This document shows, in pieces, positions 60,231-64,000 of a stretch of 64,000 bases of DNA. The notes beneath the pieces were generated by a model. That model was not told the origin of the DNA. It saw only the letters and a program-made list of their open reading frames with translations, and did no database searches. Source of the stretch: Chimonanthus salicifolius (lineage: Eukaryota; Streptophyta; Magnoliopsida; Laurales; Calycanthaceae); contig CM023534.1 in the NCBI GenBank assembly GCA_013350335.1, positions 9,205,542 through 9,269,541 on the forward strand, read 5' to 3'. The position numbers and the translations under genes were made by a program. Within the stretch, counting starts at the first letter, position 1, and each line of letters opens with the position of its first letter.

Positions 60231-63200
60231 TTAATGTCTACTATCAAGGAAAGTATTTTAATTTAAAAGTAAAATAAAATTTATTAAATTTTAATGATCT
60301 TCACGGAAGACATGATTATTTTTGAGCGATCAGGACTTTCATTCCCTTGCAGTCTCCATCAATTCCCTTCACGTTCACTGCCGTATAAATTGAATATTTA
60401 TTTAATTTATTAAAACAATAAGGTGTATATATATTTTTTTCTTATTAATCTTTATTATCTAAAACTTTATTTAAAAGTCTGTACTTGTTGGCCTCAGAAG
60501 TCCCGGGGTAGAAATGGCTCTTGAAGCATATAAAAAACTCAAAAAAATTGACATAATGCTTTCATTTCTTGTAATGGCTTAAAATATTACCAAAAAATAT
60601 TAATTTATTATAGATATTGTAATATTTTCAGTTGGAAAATTGCGAGTCCAATGGTGGGTTGTATTGAAAACGGGTTAGCCTTTTGAAATTCGAAATCTCG
60701 ATAAGAATAGAAAAATCTTAGGCACGTTTTGTTGTGCTATTCCGGTTGAGATTTTGTCCATTTAGAGATTTTTTTTTTAAGTTTTGTAGATGGAAATTAA
60801 GGCATGCACATGACAAATGTTGGAGATTATCGTTGCATTTAGTTATTGGTTGATGTTGATTTGTTTTAATTAATTTTCACAGCTTAATTTTTTAATTAAA
60901 AGGGTTTAAAAGTATGTTATTTAATTTTAGAGTTATTTTCATTAATTTTTATCATTTTAACTTATTTTCATTAGTTTTTTCAAGTTTTCCTTATAAGGTA
61001 ATCTCGAAATTCGAGTTTTTTTTAAAAAATAATTTAATGAAATAAAATCCAGAGCCTATAGAATTCAATGGAAATGTGTTAATGTCATTCATATAGTTTT
61101 TAGAGTGTAATTGTGATTTTTCCAGATTTTTTCAAAAATATGATAGAAGTCGAGATTTTTAAGATACTCTCTATTTTCGAGTCTCTTTTCGAAAAAATGA
61201 ATTAAATGATATACAAATGTTTTCATAATTAAAGGAAGAAAATTAAATGCGATTGAAAAAGTTTTTAGGGACTTCAAGTATTTTTTTTTAATATTTTTAC
61301 ATTTTCATAAAATTAAAAATATTAATAATAAAAAATTTAGAATGGTAATAGAAGATACATGTCACTGACACATATTTGAAAATATTAAGTTCAAATTAAT
61401 GTTTTTCTTATGTTGATTTTCTTTTTTTATAAATTTTTAAGACTTGTTGAAATTTCGACTTTCAAAAACTTAAAGCTCCACCAGAATGATTGTTACTTTA
61501 TATATATACTCACACTAATTTTTTCATTTTTTTCATATTTATTTTATTTTTTATTTTTTATTTTTTATTTTTTATTTAAAAGGAGAATATAGGACTTTAT
61601 CGTTGATACTCTATATCTCTGACACTTATTAGCAGACCAATAATTTAACCCCTGGGCCCAAGCCATCAGCCATGTTTCACATGGGTTGAGTCACACCATA
61701 CTTTTTGGAGGTGTCTCAATGATAATATTAGTTATAACAAAGTTTAAAAAGCAAAAAGTTGTTATCAATTTATGATTTTGCAGTGTCAAATCTCTCTTTC
61801 AAAAGATTTTGATCTGTCTTAAAAGCAGATGATTTCTGAAAATGAATTTCTTTTAGAGGAAATTTTCTATTTTACTTTTAATTTGGTTCTTATTAAATAA
61901 CCAAAGGAAAGTGATTAGTCCACTGACATCTTTACTTTCGGTACACTACAAATGAATGAAATATCCATTTTGACAAAATTTCTTTCGATCTTTCTTTTTC
62001 TCTCTTCCTATTTATTTAGACAAAATATTTTGTATACCAAAGTTAAAAGTAGTGAGACACCAATTAATTTCTACAAAAAATCGTCCAGTATCCTTATAAA
62101 AAGGAATACAGTGAACAAATCAAAATCCCTTTAAAATCATACCCTTTGAAGTTGAGACAAGTAGACTACAATGCAATTAGGCCAGTTGTACCATTAGTGT
62201 TTCCTCCCTCATGTATTAGAATGAATCCCTATCACTGAATGAAATTTGTCAGAGGTTACACAATATAATAAATAAAGAGCACTTCATTGTTTTTTGTTTT
62301 ATCATTTAATTTCTATCATTAATTTATTGTTGTTCAAATAAAATATTAAAATGATCAATGAACATCAAATTTACTCAGTCCTATCATCTAATCATCTGTT
62401 GTAATTTACTTTTAGAGGCATTCTTTGAAGAGCCTTTAACAGGGAAAAAAAATTCACAAAAACATTGATGATTGGATGAAGTAAAATCAATTTAGTCTAA
62501 AGTTAAAAAAAAATGACTTGATGTATCTAAATTTTTAACGTTTAAACATGTAGGATTAACTACTTGTCTGTGATGCAGGGAAAGTCATTTTCTCCTCTTT
62601 TCCCAATATATGTGAAGAACATCCACAAAGCCAAACATGGGAGCGACTCTGGAGTCTATGACACTCTAGGAAGGTAAAAGTCACGATAATAAAGTTGCAA
62701 ACATTCTAATTAGTGGGTCCAGCACTAAATAAATCATTCTTCAAAACTATTGGAAATGGGATAATCCTATCTAATCCAATATCTGCCATTATTCAAACAT
62801 TGGATGTGGGTCATTGTGCTTTTCTTCCAACCATCTGCAGATCCATTAATCAAAAGATGACCCGTTATTTCTCCCTCTGTTTTGTTTTAGTCAAAAGCTT
62901 GAAAAACTGAAATAGAATTACTTAACTTGATTGAATTAGGAACCCGTCATATGAAGTGAGAGTTTTAAGTTCGATTCCTACTTCATCTAAAAATATCAGT
63001 TCCCGTAAATTTATGTGATATGTGTGGATAGGAAAGCTTGCATATGTTCCAATCATTAGTAAGATGATCTAAGAGACTTGACTACTTTGATTTTAAACAA
63101 AGTGTACATTTAAATAAGAAAGGTGATTTATCTTTAATAAATAAATCAATTTATATCTATTAGTTACTGATTAAGCGGAGAAAAATGAAGACAATCTCAA

Positions 63201-63279
63201 CAATTTTTTTTAAATTTGCTGGGTGAAAGGGTAAAAAATCTCCTTCAAAGCACTCTTCTCCTGTCTCTAAGAAATTACC

Positions 63280-63415
63280 CCACAGGTGAACTTGTCTCAG
63301 GAAGCGAGAGGTGCCAAGTTCAAGCCCCATGGCCTCATCTGGTATGTCTTAGAGGCAATAGATATCACCTGTAGAGTTTTACGTTGGGTTTTCCACAGTT
63401 TCCCACACATAAATT
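63280..63415 (+). repeat. tRNA-derived SINE, family 1, best copy
   Basis: Reads GGTGAACTTGTCTCAGGAAG, CCAAGTTCAAGCCCCATGGC (B-box), TGGTATGTCTTAGAGGCAAT, ATCACCTGTAGAGTTTTACG and TTGGGTTTTCCACAG. It agrees with 27764-27908 to the end, including GTTTTACGTTGGGT. Confidence 0.75.
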
Positions 63416-63480
63416 ATAAAAAATAATAATAATAATTACGCCCAACATAATAAAATTAAAAAGGAGTGTTTCTTCGTTTT

Positions 63481-63650
63481 GGGCTGCGTTGGGATGAGGG
63501 GTAATTTTTATAGGGGTTACCCCTAAATAGGGATCACCTTTGAGTAGGGGTCACCTTTGAAAAGGGGTTATCCTTATCTTTTTTGGTAATTACAGTGATA
63601 ATATAAGAACTTACCCTAAGAGTAAAAAATGTTGTTTGGTACCTATTAGT
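63481..63650. mobile_element. Partial Tourist-like MITE
   Basis: Begins GGGCTGCGTTGGGATGAGGG then GTAATTTTTATAGGGG, like the 60-kb MITE (GGCTGGATTTAGACGAG...GGTAAATTTTTT). It contains an imperfect repeat of GGGRTCACCTTTGA. A matching right end is not clear. Confidence 0.45.
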
Positions 63651-64000
63651 AGAGGTGACCTGATATATTAACAATTTTATTAAAAAAATTATAAAATATA
63701 ATTATTAAATAATATTCATTAAGTAAATCTAATATTATCTAATTCTTATAGATTCTTTTTTATAATTATAATTTAAAATGAACACTTGCATTCTAACAGT
63801 AAAAAAGTAAATAAAGAAAAATAGATATTATTATTTTAAATTCTAATAAATGAATAAAAAAATATCAACATATCTCTTCATAAAAAAATATAATTTGTTT
63901 ATTTGTAACATGAAATATATAATATAATAAACTATTATAATAGTTTAATAAAGGACAACAAATATAAAATTAATATTAAAAATTATCACGGGCTGAACTC

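Larger units (their letters stand above)
59233..62673 (+). pseudogene. Caleosin/peroxygenase, exons 1-4 of a gene cut by the window edge; frameshift in exon 2
   Basis: Caleosins are Ca2+-binding, haem-dependent peroxygenases of lipid droplets and membranes. Exons: 59233-59284, 59395-59494, 59616-59704, 62579-62673. Visible words: LQKHVAYFDGNKDGIVYP (EF-hand loop from D36), then [40 protein letters not shown] and [18 protein letters not shown]. Exon 2 is 100 nt where the phases need 99: an extra G at 59478 follows the Pro45 codon and throws the rest out of frame, ending at TGA 62659-62661. Exon 3 ends CAG|GC, so intron 3 (2.9 kb) is GC-AG. The later haem and C-terminal exons are not in the window. 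Either a recent pseudogene or a single-base sequence error; the other exons show no damage. Confidence 0.85.
62674..64000 (+). other. Start of caleosin intron 4, to window end
   Basis: No further caleosin exon is seen; the expected continuation (FVPE-type) is absent to 64000. The segment holds a SINE-like piece at 62925-63085, a family 1 SINE at 63280-63415 and part of a Tourist-like MITE at 63481-63650. Confidence 0.5.

Overview
This is a nuclear window from a flowering plant. It is AT-rich, the genes have many introns with GT-AG borders, and the spacers are packed with SINEs, MITEs, foldback elements and LINE remnants. The gene models point to a dicot-like plant with moderately long introns (up to 3.9 kb). 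The species cannot be told from sequence alone.

Layout. (1) 1297-6273, plus strand: a complete ten-exon MICROTUBULE-ASSOCIATED PROTEIN 70 gene, 613 aa. (2) 9577-20732, minus strand: a complete ten-exon AUGMIN SUBUNIT 5 gene (HAUS5 homologue), 805 aa. Its introns hold two LINE 3' fragments and one hAT-like element. These two microtubule genes lie tail to tail. (3) 20733-45364: about 24.6 kb with no convincing gene. It holds a 490-bp foldback MITE with a 9-bp target duplication, SINEs, a TATCGGCCGATA-rich repeat family, a short MULE-like MITE family, a foldback element built of TTCGTTCGAA palindromes, and a long AT microsatellite. (4) 45365-47250, plus strand: a complete five-exon Nudix hydrolase gene of the NUDT4/17/18/21 type, 178 aa, with a G-box/ABRE and a TATA box upstream. 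(5) 50165-51060: a decayed fragment of a PDR-type ABCG transporter that still has an intron. Short unidentified minus-strand reading frames follow (51277-52940). (6) 53.1-59.2 kb: repeats. (7) 59233-62673, plus strand: the first four exons of a caleosin/peroxygenase gene that runs off the window. Its second exon carries a one-base insertion inside the EF-hand codons.

MAP70 decorates cortical microtubules and augmin recruits gamma-tubulin for branching nucleation, so the first two genes belong to the same cellular system. Whether their adjacency means anything cannot be judged from one window. I found no CRISPR array, tRNA gene, rRNA gene or recognisable microRNA, and no clearly new multi-gene system. 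The least explained material is the family of palindromic repeats and the coding-like fragments at 51.3-52.9 kb.
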